Positions 1 through 6,062 are shown, numbered from the stretch's first letter. The stretch is DNA of 9,388 nucleotides from an uncultured Parabacteroides sp. (GCA_900547435.1 URGO01000124.1:1-9388), one strand, 5' to 3'. Program-made: numbers and translations. Notes: generated by a model not told the origin, from the sequence alone.

Positions 1-630
1 AAAAAGTATCTGTTATTACTTATTGCAACCTTCGCTTTCCAACTTGGACAAGCGCAAGAGTTTCATTTCACCCCGAAGATTGGTATGAGCTTCGCCAACC
101 TGACAAATACCGATGGAAGCATGGCTCCGGGCCTGAACATTGGTATTGCCGCAGAGTTCCCTGTCTTTGAAAACTTTGCCATTGAGCCGGGCATTTATTA
201 CTCCATGCAAGGTATGCGGAGCGATGCGTATGTAGGTATAGGAGATATGCTGGTAGATGGGGAGCTGACCTATGATATGGATTACGTGAATATTCCTATC
301 TATGCGAAGTATTATGTCTATGACGGATTTTACCTGTTTGCCGGACCGCAATTCGGATTTAATGTGCAGAGTAGTGTGAACGCTGATGCCATAGACTTTG
401 AAGGTTCGGGAGAGGATATGGATATCAAAGATATTGTCAAAGTATTCGATTTCAGCATCGGAATCGGTGCCGGGTATCAGTTCGACATGGGATTGAATGT
501 CTCTCTCAATTACAATATCGGTCTGACTAATACGTTCGATTATGGCGATACGGCCAGCGAATACTTGAAAGAAGATTTAGGGAAATGCCGTAATAGTGTC
601 CTACAGGTTAATTTGGGCTGGCGGTTCTGA
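1..630 (+). CDS. Outer-membrane beta-barrel (porin family) protein, 5' end cut by the window edge
   Basis: The reading frame is open from base 1, so the gene begins outside the window. The first visible codons read KKYLLLLIATFAFQLGQAQ, a nearly complete signal peptide, so probably only the start codon (or very little) is missing; cleavage is likely around GQA-Q. The ATG at 85 lies inside the mature protein and is not the true start. About 209 residues are visible. The mature part alternates hydrophobic and polar residues with many Gly and aromatic residues (FTPKIGMSFANL, FAGPQFGFNV, IGIGAGYQFDMG) and ends NLGWRF; a terminal Phe is the usual outer-membrane barrel sorting signal. This fits the small OMP_b-brl family of Bacteroidetes, an 8- to 10-strand barrel. 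The substrate or role is unknown; 'porin' is a family label only. It converges on the DUF4833 gene and ends at the shared hairpin 8 nt downstream. Confidence 0.85.
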   Translation, partial: KKYLLLLIATFAFQLGQAQEFHFTPKIGMSFANLTNTDGSMAPGLNIGIAAEFPVFENFAIEPGIYYSMQGMRSDAYVGIGDMLVDGELTYDMDYVNIPIYAKYYVYDGFYLFAGPQFGFNVQSSVNADAIDFEGSGEDMDIKDIVKVFDFSIGIGAGYQFDMGLNVSLNYNIGLTNTFDYGDTASEYLKEDLGKCRNSVLQVNLGWRF

Positions 631-637
631 TAAATTA

Positions 638-675
638 AAACACAGAGATACGAGCGTTTTCGTGTCTCTGTGTTT
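638..675. terminator. Bidirectional intrinsic terminator between converging genes
   Basis: Arms 638-652 and 661-675 form a 15-bp stem with one G-U pair in the plus-strand RNA, around an 8-nt loop. In the plus direction it ends in a T-rich tract (673-679). In the minus direction the RNA continues TTTTAATTTA. It lies between the stop of the barrel gene (630) and the stop of the DUF4833 gene (685), so it can serve both. Confidence 0.85.
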
Positions 676-684
676 TTATTCGTT

Positions 685-1257
685 TTAGTTCTCTATCCTT
701 TCCGTGACCCATTTGCCGGTGGAAACCTCATAACCTTGGAGTTCCACATATTCGACCGACATTGAATTATTAGGCTTGGTTTTCACGTAAAGAGAAACAA
801 GCCGGGCGGGTGTTCCTTGGATATCGACAAAAGCCTGATAGCTTCCTTGGTCTTTCCGGATAGTGATATTCCGGGGATAAGCACTCAACTCGATTTGATA
901 AGAGTCGCTATCATGTTGTACCACCTTATACCCGTAAGCCAATTTACGCTGGATGAAATTCAATCCGTTCGTATGGCCGGGACGATCCGTCCGATTCAAC
1001 CAATACACTTTAACGGGCTCTTCCGAATCGAGCTTCCCGTCCTTCAGATTGGCATCATAACAAACCAAATTCCGATTCAGGCTCCGGGCAATATGGAAAA
1101 GCCTTTCCAGTGTAGGGTAGGTATCATCTTCGGGTGAAGAGGCCTGGACAACAGCAGGAAACCACAACATAAAACCCAGAACGAGACTCAACAAGCCTCC
1201 CATCTTATTCTCCAGCCCAAAATTTCTCAAAATATTTTTTCCCATCTTTTTTCCCAT
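685..1257 (-). CDS. Secreted DUF4833 domain protein
   Basis: 190 residues from the first ATG. A hydrophobic stretch at about residues 20-39 (GGLLSLVLGFMLWFPAVVQA) followed by SSPEDD reads as a cleavable signal peptide, so the product is probably periplasmic or exported; there is no lipobox cysteine. The mature region carries what I recognise as DUF4833: EEPVKVYWLNRT at 79-90, the LNFIQRKLAYGYK block at 99-111, and the closing VEYVELQGYEVSTGKWVTERIEN at 168-190. No biochemical role is known to me. Start choice is uncertain: a TAnnTTTG box ends 11 nt before the first ATG (1257), which would leave a leader of only a few nt. The second ATG (residue 5, 1243-1245) has a GGGAAAAAAG purine tract in front of it and keeps the signal peptide, so I favour it. 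The gene stands alone, convergent with the barrel gene and downstream of the propeller pair. Confidence 0.8.
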   Translation of the reverse strand: MGKKMGKNILRNFGLENKMGGLLSLVLGFMLWFPAVVQASSPEDDTYPTLERLFHIARSLNRNLVCYDANLKDGKLDSEEPVKVYWLNRTDRPGHTNGLNFIQRKLAYGYKVVQHDSDSYQIELSAYPRNITIRKDQGSYQAFVDIQGTPARLVSLYVKTKPNNSMSVEYVELQGYEVSTGKWVTERIEN

Positions 1258-1268
1258 TTTTTCGGATG

Positions 1269-1304
1269 CAAATATAAAGAGAATGTTCCAGCCTTTCGAC
1301 CAAA
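1269..1304 (-). promoter_or_regulatory. Possible promoter of the DUF4833 gene
   Basis: Minus-strand TATATTTG (1269-1276) matches the Bacteroides -7 consensus TAnnTTTG. The nearest TTTG upstream (1301-1304) is 24 nt away, longer than the usual 19-21, so the -33 match is weak. The position is right for the DUF4833 gene and favours its second start codon. Confidence 0.4.
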
Positions 1305-1341
1305 TACAGATTATTTTAGAAAGTCAAATAGAATAGAAAAT

Positions 1342-2541
1342 CTAAAACAAAGCAATAACCGGATTATCCTCCTCTCCTACCTTCAATTGTTCTTTCAATT
1401 CATCCGAAAGCTTTTCCGGTAAAAGCAATGCACAGAAATTCCCCTCATTGGAGATGTTACGGATTTGCAAAGCCTGGTTGTGTTCCGAATCTATCCATTC
1501 ATCACCTTCCATGATCTTCACTTCACCATTTTCTTTCTTATAAATGCCACAATAGGTTTTCGAATTATCGGAATACAGACCGGTATGGAAATGGAAATAA
1601 AGGATATCCTCGTTTTCCAATACATAATCAATGGCTATTCTATTTTCACAACCTGCCACCTGCAAGCGTTCCGCATACTCCCAATGCCAATCGCCCAAAT
1701 CAAATATCCGATAAGGATGCAATTGGTTTTGCCGAACGGTATAAATCGTATCATTAAAAGCCTGTTTAACCCGGATTTCCTGGCCAGATTTCCATAAAGA
1801 AGGACTATTGACCGCCGTATAAAGTTTTCTATCACCCGAATAGGTCTCCATATATAAATCGCCACCAAAGCCCACGTAATTTCCTAAAAAAAGAGAAACG
1901 GACAAAAAATCCTCAAAAGGCAGATTTCCATGTTGCAATCCCGGAATTGTACGAATAGAGGAATCGCTTGCCTGATAAACGAACAAAGAAGGAATCGTAT
2001 CAGACACCCCGAACTTGTTTTGCCCATAAATCCAATCCCCATCCATCAAGAAACAGGATTGCGCCAGGTTATAATGTACATTGTCTTCTATCGCTATCTG
2101 CTTAATGTAATTATTATGCACGTCATAGACCTGCCAATCATTTTTCCAGCCCAATACATAAATATGATTCATCCGGCTGTCCACCCAATAATTCACTTTA
2201 CCCCATGAATCTTTGGCATACCCTTGCGGATCTATCCCGATATGCCCTATCTCCGAAAGGAATTTCCCGCTTTTCCGGTCGAACAATTTCAGGTTCTGAT
2301 TAGCAGAAGAGACTAATATATACGCATTGAATACGCGCATATCAGCCTGCTCGCCTATCAAAGAACTGTCCGTGGTCTCCAAGGGAATATAAGTAATACC
2401 CGAAGTTATCTCCGAAAGTCCGATAGGACGGACCGAATGCATGGCATCCTTGACGTTAATCGTATTGCTTTCTTCTTGAACAGTACGTTCGTTACAAGCA
2501 AAGAATGCTAATAAAGTTAAAATATAAACAAGCGGTTTCAT
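1342..2541 (-). CDS. 6-bladed beta-propeller lipoprotein (second gene of the pair)
   Basis: 399 residues. The N terminus MKPLVYILTLLAFFACNE is a lipoprotein signal with lipobox L-A-F-F-A-C and the lipidated cysteine at residue 16. The mature protein opens with the family's usual strand: IGLSEITSGITYIPLETTDSSLIG at about 40-63. This is followed by repeated short strands of the type 'hydrophobic - D/N - K/R - G' (LKLFDRKSGKFLSEIG, IYVLGWKNDWQVYDV, LFVYQASDSSIRTIPGL), as expected of propeller blades. The conserved loop G-x-I-G-x-D-P-Q-G-Y (99-108) corresponds to G-N-G-P-G-E-Y in the upstream neighbour. Such proteins are common in Bacteroidales, often annotated BF3164-like or DUF5128. Ligands are mostly unknown, and no partner receptor or peptidase is visible here. 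It lies 5 nt downstream of its paralogue, clearly in one transcript. The stop region overlaps a weak AU-rich inverted repeat (1314-1320 with 1341-1347). Confidence 0.85.
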   Translation of the reverse strand: MKPLVYILTLLAFFACNERTVQEESNTINVKDAMHSVRPIGLSEITSGITYIPLETTDSSLIGEQADMRVFNAYILVSSANQNLKLFDRKSGKFLSEIGHIGIDPQGYAKDSWGKVNYWVDSRMNHIYVLGWKNDWQVYDVHNNYIKQIAIEDNVHYNLAQSCFLMDGDWIYGQNKFGVSDTIPSLFVYQASDSSIRTIPGLQHGNLPFEDFLSVSLFLGNYVGFGGDLYMETYSGDRKLYTAVNSPSLWKSGQEIRVKQAFNDTIYTVRQNQLHPYRIFDLGDWHWEYAERLQVAGCENRIAIDYVLENEDILYFHFHTGLYSDNSKTYCGIYKKENGEVKIMEGDEWIDSEHNQALQIRNISNEGNFCALLLPEKLSDELKEQLKVGEEDNPVIALF

Positions 2542-2546
2542 AATGA

Positions 2547-3677
2547 TTATTTAAATGTCAGTAACGCGTAAATAGTATTATCATTCTCTCTGTCTACTTT
2601 TTCCATAAACTCTTTTAGCTTTCCAGAAAGCAAATTCCTATCATAGGCCTCTTCCAGCTCTAACAAATCCAACTCTATAACGCCACAACGAGAAGAGGAA
2701 GTCAGTATTTCCGGAGCTATTCTCACTTGCTTTCCTTTGAACTCATCCATCATGATCTTTTGCTCATAGATTGATCCATCTTCCTTATTCTGCATCAGAT
2801 AAACCGATGGAAGTTTCCCATTTTCCTCTTTTACGATTATTTTCCGATAAAACCAATATTCACCGGCTTCTACAAACGCATTAGCATAAATCGTCGGTTC
2901 CAAAGTATGAATGCCCGGCTCTTTCAGCAACACAGGGAGCAGCTCCCTTTCCTTATTATAATAGAAAACCGTATCGGTTGAAAAGTCAGATAACAACAAA
3001 CCATCTTGATATTTCACAATCGTATTCTGCACATTGGCAATGACCGAAACACCCCGTTCATTCTGTTTGATAAGATATAACTGAACCTTTTCGCCGGAAG
3101 AGACATTTATACGTTCTAATTCCGAACCATCTGCCTTGGATATCCGCAAAAAGCTATCTGAATCATACAGTACTAAAGATGTTTCGTCATAAAGAGCTAT
3201 GCTCATAACCCGTTTATCATCCGGCAATGGCAATGCAAATGTCCGTTTATGCACACCAGAAGAGGAATAGACTATCAATTTCTTTTCTGCCAATACATAA
3301 AATTCATCATTGGCTTCATCATACAATACTTTCGAAAAATAGGAGTATTCCCCCGGTCCATTGCCTTGATGATTAAACCGGGATTTAGGTTCTCCCTCTT
3401 TGGAAAAGAAAAGAAAACTGCCTTCTGAATAAAAAACGAATGTATTATCTGAAACATACAAAGGAGATCCACCATATATATACTCATCTCCTTCATTCAT
3501 GCAGACATATCGTACATCGGCTATCTCAGATAAAAGTATCTCTTTTTCCGGATAATCTTTAGAAACATCTATCCGTATCACATGAGTTTTTTCTCCTTTA
3601 TCTGTGCATGAACATCCAATAAATATCCAATATAGCACACAGACGAAGCACCACTTATTTAATACTGATTCTTTCAT
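2547..3677 (-). CDS. 6-bladed beta-propeller lipoprotein (first gene of the pair)
   Basis: 376 residues. The N terminus has a hydrophobic segment ending C-V-L-Y-W-I-F-I-G-C, giving a probable lipidation site at Cys22 (lipobox I-F-I-G-C); Cys24 is an unlikely alternative. The domain start LLSEIADVRYVCMNEGDE (48-65) aligns by eye with LSEITSGITYIPLETTD of the downstream gene. The loop HQGNGPGEYSYFSKV (103-117) is the best conserved family motif. Blade-like repeats follow (FYVLAEKKLIVYSSSGVHKRTF, SLVLYDSDSFLRISKADGSELERI). The two proteins are clearly paralogous in layout but divergent in sequence. Expected place: surface or periplasmic leaflet, attached by lipid. A promoter with good spacing lies directly before the ATG, so its leader must be very short. 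No substrate can be assigned. Confidence 0.83.
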   Translation of the reverse strand: MKESVLNKWCFVCVLYWIFIGCSCTDKGEKTHVIRIDVSKDYPEKEILLSEIADVRYVCMNEGDEYIYGGSPLYVSDNTFVFYSEGSFLFFSKEGEPKSRFNHQGNGPGEYSYFSKVLYDEANDEFYVLAEKKLIVYSSSGVHKRTFALPLPDDKRVMSIALYDETSLVLYDSDSFLRISKADGSELERINVSSGEKVQLYLIKQNERGVSVIANVQNTIVKYQDGLLLSDFSTDTVFYYNKERELLPVLLKEPGIHTLEPTIYANAFVEAGEYWFYRKIIVKEENGKLPSVYLMQNKEDGSIYEQKIMMDEFKGKQVRIAPEILTSSSRCGVIELDLLELEEAYDRNLLSGKLKEFMEKVDRENDNTIYALLTFK

Positions 3678-3681
3678 AATA

Positions 3682-3711
3682 CAAAGTTATCCTTTAAAAG
3701 AATAGTAACAA
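3682..3711 (-). promoter_or_regulatory. Promoter of the beta-propeller lipoprotein pair
   Basis: Minus-strand TTG (3709-3711), a 19-nt spacer, then TAACTTTG (3682-3689) fits the Bacteroides -33/-7 pattern. The -7 box ends only 4 nt before the ATG at 3677, so transcription would start at or next to the start codon. Either the mRNA is nearly leaderless, or a different promoter is used. Confidence 0.55.
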
Positions 3712-3785
3712 CATTTACCCCCCCCTTAATTTTCCACAATGATTTATAAAATATATTCCACCCCACTTTTTCATCCTCTACACAT

Positions 3786-3825
3786 AATAAAAAAGCCCCA
3801 CAATTCACAAAGAATCATGAGACTT
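3786..3825 (-). terminator. Intrinsic terminator of tRNA-Gly
   Basis: In the minus-strand RNA, 3812-3825 pairs with 3793-3806 over 14 bp around a 5-nt loop, with four G-U pairs, followed by six U (3789-3794, the last two within the stem) and more A/U. The G-U pairs would be A-C mismatches in the other strand, so the hairpin is made for the minus transcript. It begins 12 nt after the tRNA discriminator base. Confidence 0.85.
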
Positions 3826-3836
3826 ATGGAAGCAAG

Positions 3837-3909
3837 AGCGGAAGACGGGACTCGAACCCGCGACCCTAACCTTGGCAAGGTTATGCTCTACCAACTGAGC
3901 TACTTCCGC
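3837..3909 (-). tRNA. tRNA-Gly (anticodon GCC)
   Basis: The minus strand folds as a standard 73-nt cloverleaf. The acceptor stem is GCGGAAG with CTTCCGC, and the discriminator is U. The D arm is GCTC-AGTTGGTA-GAGC. The anticodon stem is TAACC/GGTTA with loop TTGCCAA, giving anticodon GCC. The variable loop is 5 nt. The T arm is GCGGG-TTCGAGT-CCCGT. CCA is not encoded (the next bases are CTT), so it must be added after transcription. The U discriminator agrees with glycine identity in bacteria. It decodes GGC and GGU. It has its own promoter and terminator and appears to be a single-tRNA unit. Confidence 0.97.
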
Positions 3910-3914
3910 ATGTC

Positions 3915-3964
3915 CTTTTGCACTCGGTTTCGTTTTTCTTAATTCCCGATTGCGAGTGCAAAAG
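3915..3964. repeat. Perfect 12-bp inverted repeat spanning the tRNA-Gly leader
   Basis: CTTTTGCACTCG at 3915-3926 is the exact reverse complement of CGAGTGCAAAAG at 3953-3964, with 26 nt between. The outer arm overlaps the tRNA -7 box (3959-3966), and the inner arm ends 5 nt before the tRNA 5' end. It could be a protein-binding operator, or part of a leader structure for 5' processing. Only part of the outer arm would be in the RNA if transcription starts at the usual distance from the -7 box. Confidence 0.75.
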
Positions 3965-3990
3965 TAGGTGTTTTTTTTTATACAACCAAA
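3959..3990 (-). promoter_or_regulatory. Promoter of tRNA-Gly
   Basis: Minus-strand TTTG (3987-3990), a 20-nt spacer and TACTTTTG (3959-3966) match the Bacteroides housekeeping promoter pattern fully. The tRNA begins about 50 nt downstream at 3909. The spacer contains a run of nine A in this orientation. The promoter starts only 17 nt downstream of the stop of the preceding lipoprotein gene. Confidence 0.8.
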
Positions 3991-4006
3991 CATTTAGGCA
4001 AAAAAA

Positions 4007-4471
4007 CTAATTATGAACATATATTTTTTCACCATTTATATCAACATCCACCCTATATTGCTTAAGATATTCTTTGGAAACTCCTTCAACAGGATTCCCT
4101 ACCCCATTTATCAATTCGTATTTGCTTCCACATTTAGGGCATATAGCATAAATACCCTCATTATCTACTTCTACAGTAATATTCGATTGAGCTTCATAAG
4201 GGCATGCTATATCAAATGCATAGAATGCATCTGTAGCTAAACTATTTACCCCATGATAAACTAGCACCCCTCCAAATCCACAACGTTCCAAGTTTATATT
4301 AATATTACGTAAAGTATAAATTTTATATGCTTGTACCGCTCTTAATTCTTTATCTTCAAATCTTAAATCCAATTCTAAAGAAACAGGATAATCTGGAATG
4401 CTGCTCTGGAAACTACTATCACAAGCAGAAAACAATAAAAATCCTAATAATATACCAAATAATCGTTTCAT
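4007..4471 (-). CDS. Small lipoprotein with an altered Rieske-like domain
   Basis: 154 residues. Lipobox L-F-S-A-C puts the lipidated cysteine at residue 17 after a short hydrophobic signal. The second half resembles a Rieske fold: ACPYE at 89-93 stands where box 1 (C-x-H) would be, and CPKCGSKYELINGVGNPVEG starting at 111 where box 2 (C-x2-H) would be. The spacing between boxes (18 residues from Tyr92 to Cys111) and the G-x-G-N-P-V-E-G tail fit the family, but both histidine ligands are replaced: Tyr92 and Cys114. Remaining nearby thiols are Cys64, Cys90, Cys111 and Cys114, so a zinc site, a non-Rieske Fe-S site or no metal at all are possible. Related Bacteroidales proteins are usually left hypothetical. 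Its ATG overlaps the argH stop as ATGA, implying coupled translation. It is visibly more AT-rich than argH (18 G/C in bases 4141-4200 against 32 in 5161-5220). A run of seven T follows the stop directly, without a convincing hairpin. Confidence 0.85.
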   Translation of the reverse strand: MKRLFGILLGFLLFSACDSSFQSSIPDYPVSLELDLRFEDKELRAVQAYKIYTLRNININLERCGFGGVLVYHGVNSLATDAFYAFDIACPYEAQSNITVEVDNEGIYAICPKCGSKYELINGVGNPVEGVSKEYLKQYRVDVDINGEKIYVHN

Positions 4472-5808
4472 CTATCCAATAATTTTTTCTCCGCGTCATT
4501 CATCCGTTCGAAGTTAAACCCTTCGATTGTTTTCTGCATTAATGCCGCGATTTGTGGGTTGCACAGATTACCGATACTTCCTTCGTGCGTATGATGTATA
4601 TTCTTATCAGCCACAAATTTTCCCGCTTCGATGGCAAGTCCGACTTGTTTGTAGGCATCCCGGAACGGCACTCCGGAAAGAACCAAACGGTTTACTTCTT
4701 CTACACTGAACAACAGAGCGTATTTATCATCGTCCAATATATGTTCGTTAACTTGAATTTCACGCATCATGTGAGTCACCATCCGCAAGCAATCTTTCAA
4801 TTCGTCGAATGCCGGAAGAAAGACCTCCTTGATAATCTGCAAATCGCGAAAATATCCCGAAGGCAGATTATTGCATATCAGAGTAATCTGATTGGGCAAC
4901 CCTTGAATTTTATTACACTTGGCACGTGTCAATTCAAATACATCCGGATTTTTCTTATGCGGCATAATGCTGGAACCGGTAGTAAATTGAGCAGGGAGCT
5001 TAATAAAGCCAAAGTTCTGGCTATTAAACAAACAGGCATCAAAGGCCAGCTTCGACAAAGTTCCGGCAATACCTGCCAAGGCAAAAGCTACGGTACGCTC
5101 CATCTTGCCACGTCCCATTTGAGCATACACCACATTATAATCCAGAGAATCAAACCCCAACAAATCAGTGGTCATTTGCCGATTCAACGGGAAGGAAGAA
5201 CCATAACCGGCCGCAGAGCCCAAAGGAAACCGAATACACACCCGATAGGCCGCCTGAAGAAGTTGCAAATCATCTACCAGACTCTCGGCATAAGCGCCAA
5301 ACCAAAGTCCGAAAGAAGAAGGCATCGCTATCTGCAGATGTGTATACCCCGGCATCAGCACCGCCTTATGACGTTCACTCTGAACCTGCAGGACTTCAAA
5401 CAATTCTTTTACCGAGGCTACAACCTGTTGAATCTCATCCCGCGTAAAAAGCTTTAAATCCAATAATACCTGGTCATTGCGCGAACGCCCGCTATGAATC
5501 TTCTTTCCGACATCACCCAACTTACGGGTCAGCATCAGTTCTACTTGCGAATGAACGTCCTCAATTCCCTCTTCAATAACGAATTCACCCCGTTCGGCTA
5601 TGGCATATATATTTCTCAGTTCATCCAGCAAAACTTGCAATTCCGAGGATTCCAGCAGACCTATGCTTTCCAACATCGTGATATGTGCCATCGACCCCAG
5701 CACATCATATTTTGCCAGATAAAGATCCATTTCGCGGTCCTTACCAACCGTAAAGACATCGACCTCATGGTCGACTTGTATATTTTTTTCCCAAAGTTTC
5801 TGAGCCAT
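4468..5808 (-). CDS. argH: Argininosuccinate lyase
   Basis: 446 residues, a normal family length. The enzyme splits argininosuccinate into arginine and fumarate, the last step of arginine synthesis, in the cytoplasm. Family landmarks are all present: HSQVELMLTRKLGDVGKKIHSGRSRNDQV around 86-114; YTHLQIAMPSSFG at 155-167, with Thr156-His157 as the expected catalytic pair region; PLGSAAGYGSSFPLNR at 195-210; and the fumarase/lyase superfamily signature TGSSIMPHKKNPD at 277-289, whose flexible loop carries the catalytic serine. The start MAQKLWEKN keeps the family's N-terminal KLW element. The stop codon overlaps the start of the Rieske-like lipoprotein by 4 nt. No other arginine gene is in the window. 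Upstream lies a long non-coding gap with a hairpin array and no clear TAnnTTTG box, so its promoter is not identified. Confidence 0.97.
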   Translation of the reverse strand: MAQKLWEKNIQVDHEVDVFTVGKDREMDLYLAKYDVLGSMAHITMLESIGLLESSELQVLLDELRNIYAIAERGEFVIEEGIEDVHSQVELMLTRKLGDVGKKIHSGRSRNDQVLLDLKLFTRDEIQQVVASVKELFEVLQVQSERHKAVLMPGYTHLQIAMPSSFGLWFGAYAESLVDDLQLLQAAYRVCIRFPLGSAAGYGSSFPLNRQMTTDLLGFDSLDYNVVYAQMGRGKMERTVAFALAGIAGTLSKLAFDACLFNSQNFGFIKLPAQFTTGSSIMPHKKNPDVFELTRAKCNKIQGLPNQITLICNNLPSGYFRDLQIIKEVFLPAFDELKDCLRMVTHMMREIQVNEHILDDDKYALLFSVEEVNRLVLSGVPFRDAYKQVGLAIEAGKFVADKNIHHTHEGSIGNLCNPQIAALMQKTIEGFNFERMNDAEKKLLDR

Positions 5809-5890
5809 GATTACTTATTTCGTAAAAACATCCGACATATCCGCCTTTCCCATACAGCGTCTCTGCATTTTTCTCCATATCTTCAGCGAA

Positions 5891-5949
5891 GTTTCAAGGC
5901 ATGAAACCCGAGTTTCATTGGACGAAACTATTGTTTCATACCTTGAAAC
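5891..5949. repeat. Three tandem period-21 hairpin units (GTTTCA-N5-YGAAAC)
   Basis: Units lie at 5891-5907, 5912-5928 and 5933-5949, separated by 4-nt spacers (CCGA, TATT). Each unit has GTTTCA, five variable bases, then TGAAAC or CGAAAC, so each can form a 6-bp hairpin with a 5-nt loop. Units 1 and 3 are also reverse complements of each other at 16 of 17 positions, so the whole 59-nt block is a near-palindrome that could form one long interrupted stem. It lies in the gap upstream of argH, between the terminator of the pyrE operon and the argH start. It resembles an interspersed repeat type that I recall from Bacteroides intergenic DNA, but I cannot name a formal family. It is not CRISPR: the spacers are far too short. 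Confidence 0.8.
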
Positions 5950-6009
5950 TTTCCGAAACGCCCTCAAAGCGCGGAAAGAACAAGCTTTAAATAAATTATC
6001 TTCGCATGA

Positions 6010-6050
6010 AAGCCTACTTAGATTCCAATAAACAGAATCCAAATAGGCTT
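6010..6050 (-). terminator. Intrinsic terminator of the pyrE / SRPBCC operon
   Basis: In the minus RNA, 6035-6050 pairs with 6010-6025 over 16 bp around a 9-nt loop, with two G-U pairs and no mismatch; the opposite strand would have two A-C mismatches. It starts 12 nt after the stop of the SRPBCC gene. The U tract after it is short (UUUC), so termination may be imperfect or the hairpin may mainly stabilise the 3' end. Confidence 0.7.
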
Positions 6051-6062
6051 GTTAAAATTTCA

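Noticed and set aside
85..87. ATG at 85 as the start of the barrel gene
   Set aside because: The frame is open to base 1 and encodes a clear signal peptide upstream of this ATG.
1314..1347. Terminator after the propeller lipoprotein pair
   Set aside because: The only pairing is 7 bp of almost pure A/T (TTTTAGA with TCTAAAA) overlapping the stop codon and with a 20-nt loop; too weak to call.
3837..3990. tRNA-Gly as an integration site of a mobile element
   Set aside because: No integrase, no direct repeat of the tRNA 3' end and no foreign gene block beside it; both neighbours look resident.
3805..3993. A minus-strand 62-codon frame across tRNA-Gly containing AEVAQLVEHNLAKVRVAGSSPVF
   Set aside because: This is the familiar false translation of a tRNA gene; the cloverleaf explains the bases. 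The plus-strand frame at 3739-3942 is rejected for the same reason.
4000..4006. Terminator made by the T7 run right after the Rieske-like lipoprotein gene
   Set aside because: No G/C stem precedes the run; only A-run/T-run pairing across the gene end is possible.
4552..5457. A 301-codon plus-strand frame opposite argH
   Set aside because: It is the antisense shadow of a well-conserved enzyme; its translation has no recognisable domain and it has no start context.
5923..5930. TAGTTTCG as an argH -7 promoter box inside the hairpin array
   Set aside because: It has one mismatch to TAnnTTTG and no TTG or TTTG at 19-21 nt upstream; the bases are explained by the repeat unit.
5891..5949. CRISPR-like array
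   Set aside because: Units of 17 nt with 4-nt spacers and no cas genes; spacing far below any CRISPR array.
5807..6031. A 74-codon plus-strand frame through the same hairpin array
   Set aside because: It begins across the argH start codon and is open through the array only because the units are palindromic with a period of 21; no other coding sign.
5815..6042. A 75-codon minus-strand frame ending just before argH
   Set aside because: It would start with TTG inside the terminator stem of the upstream operon, has no ribosome-binding site and its repeat part is only the hairpin array read as protein.
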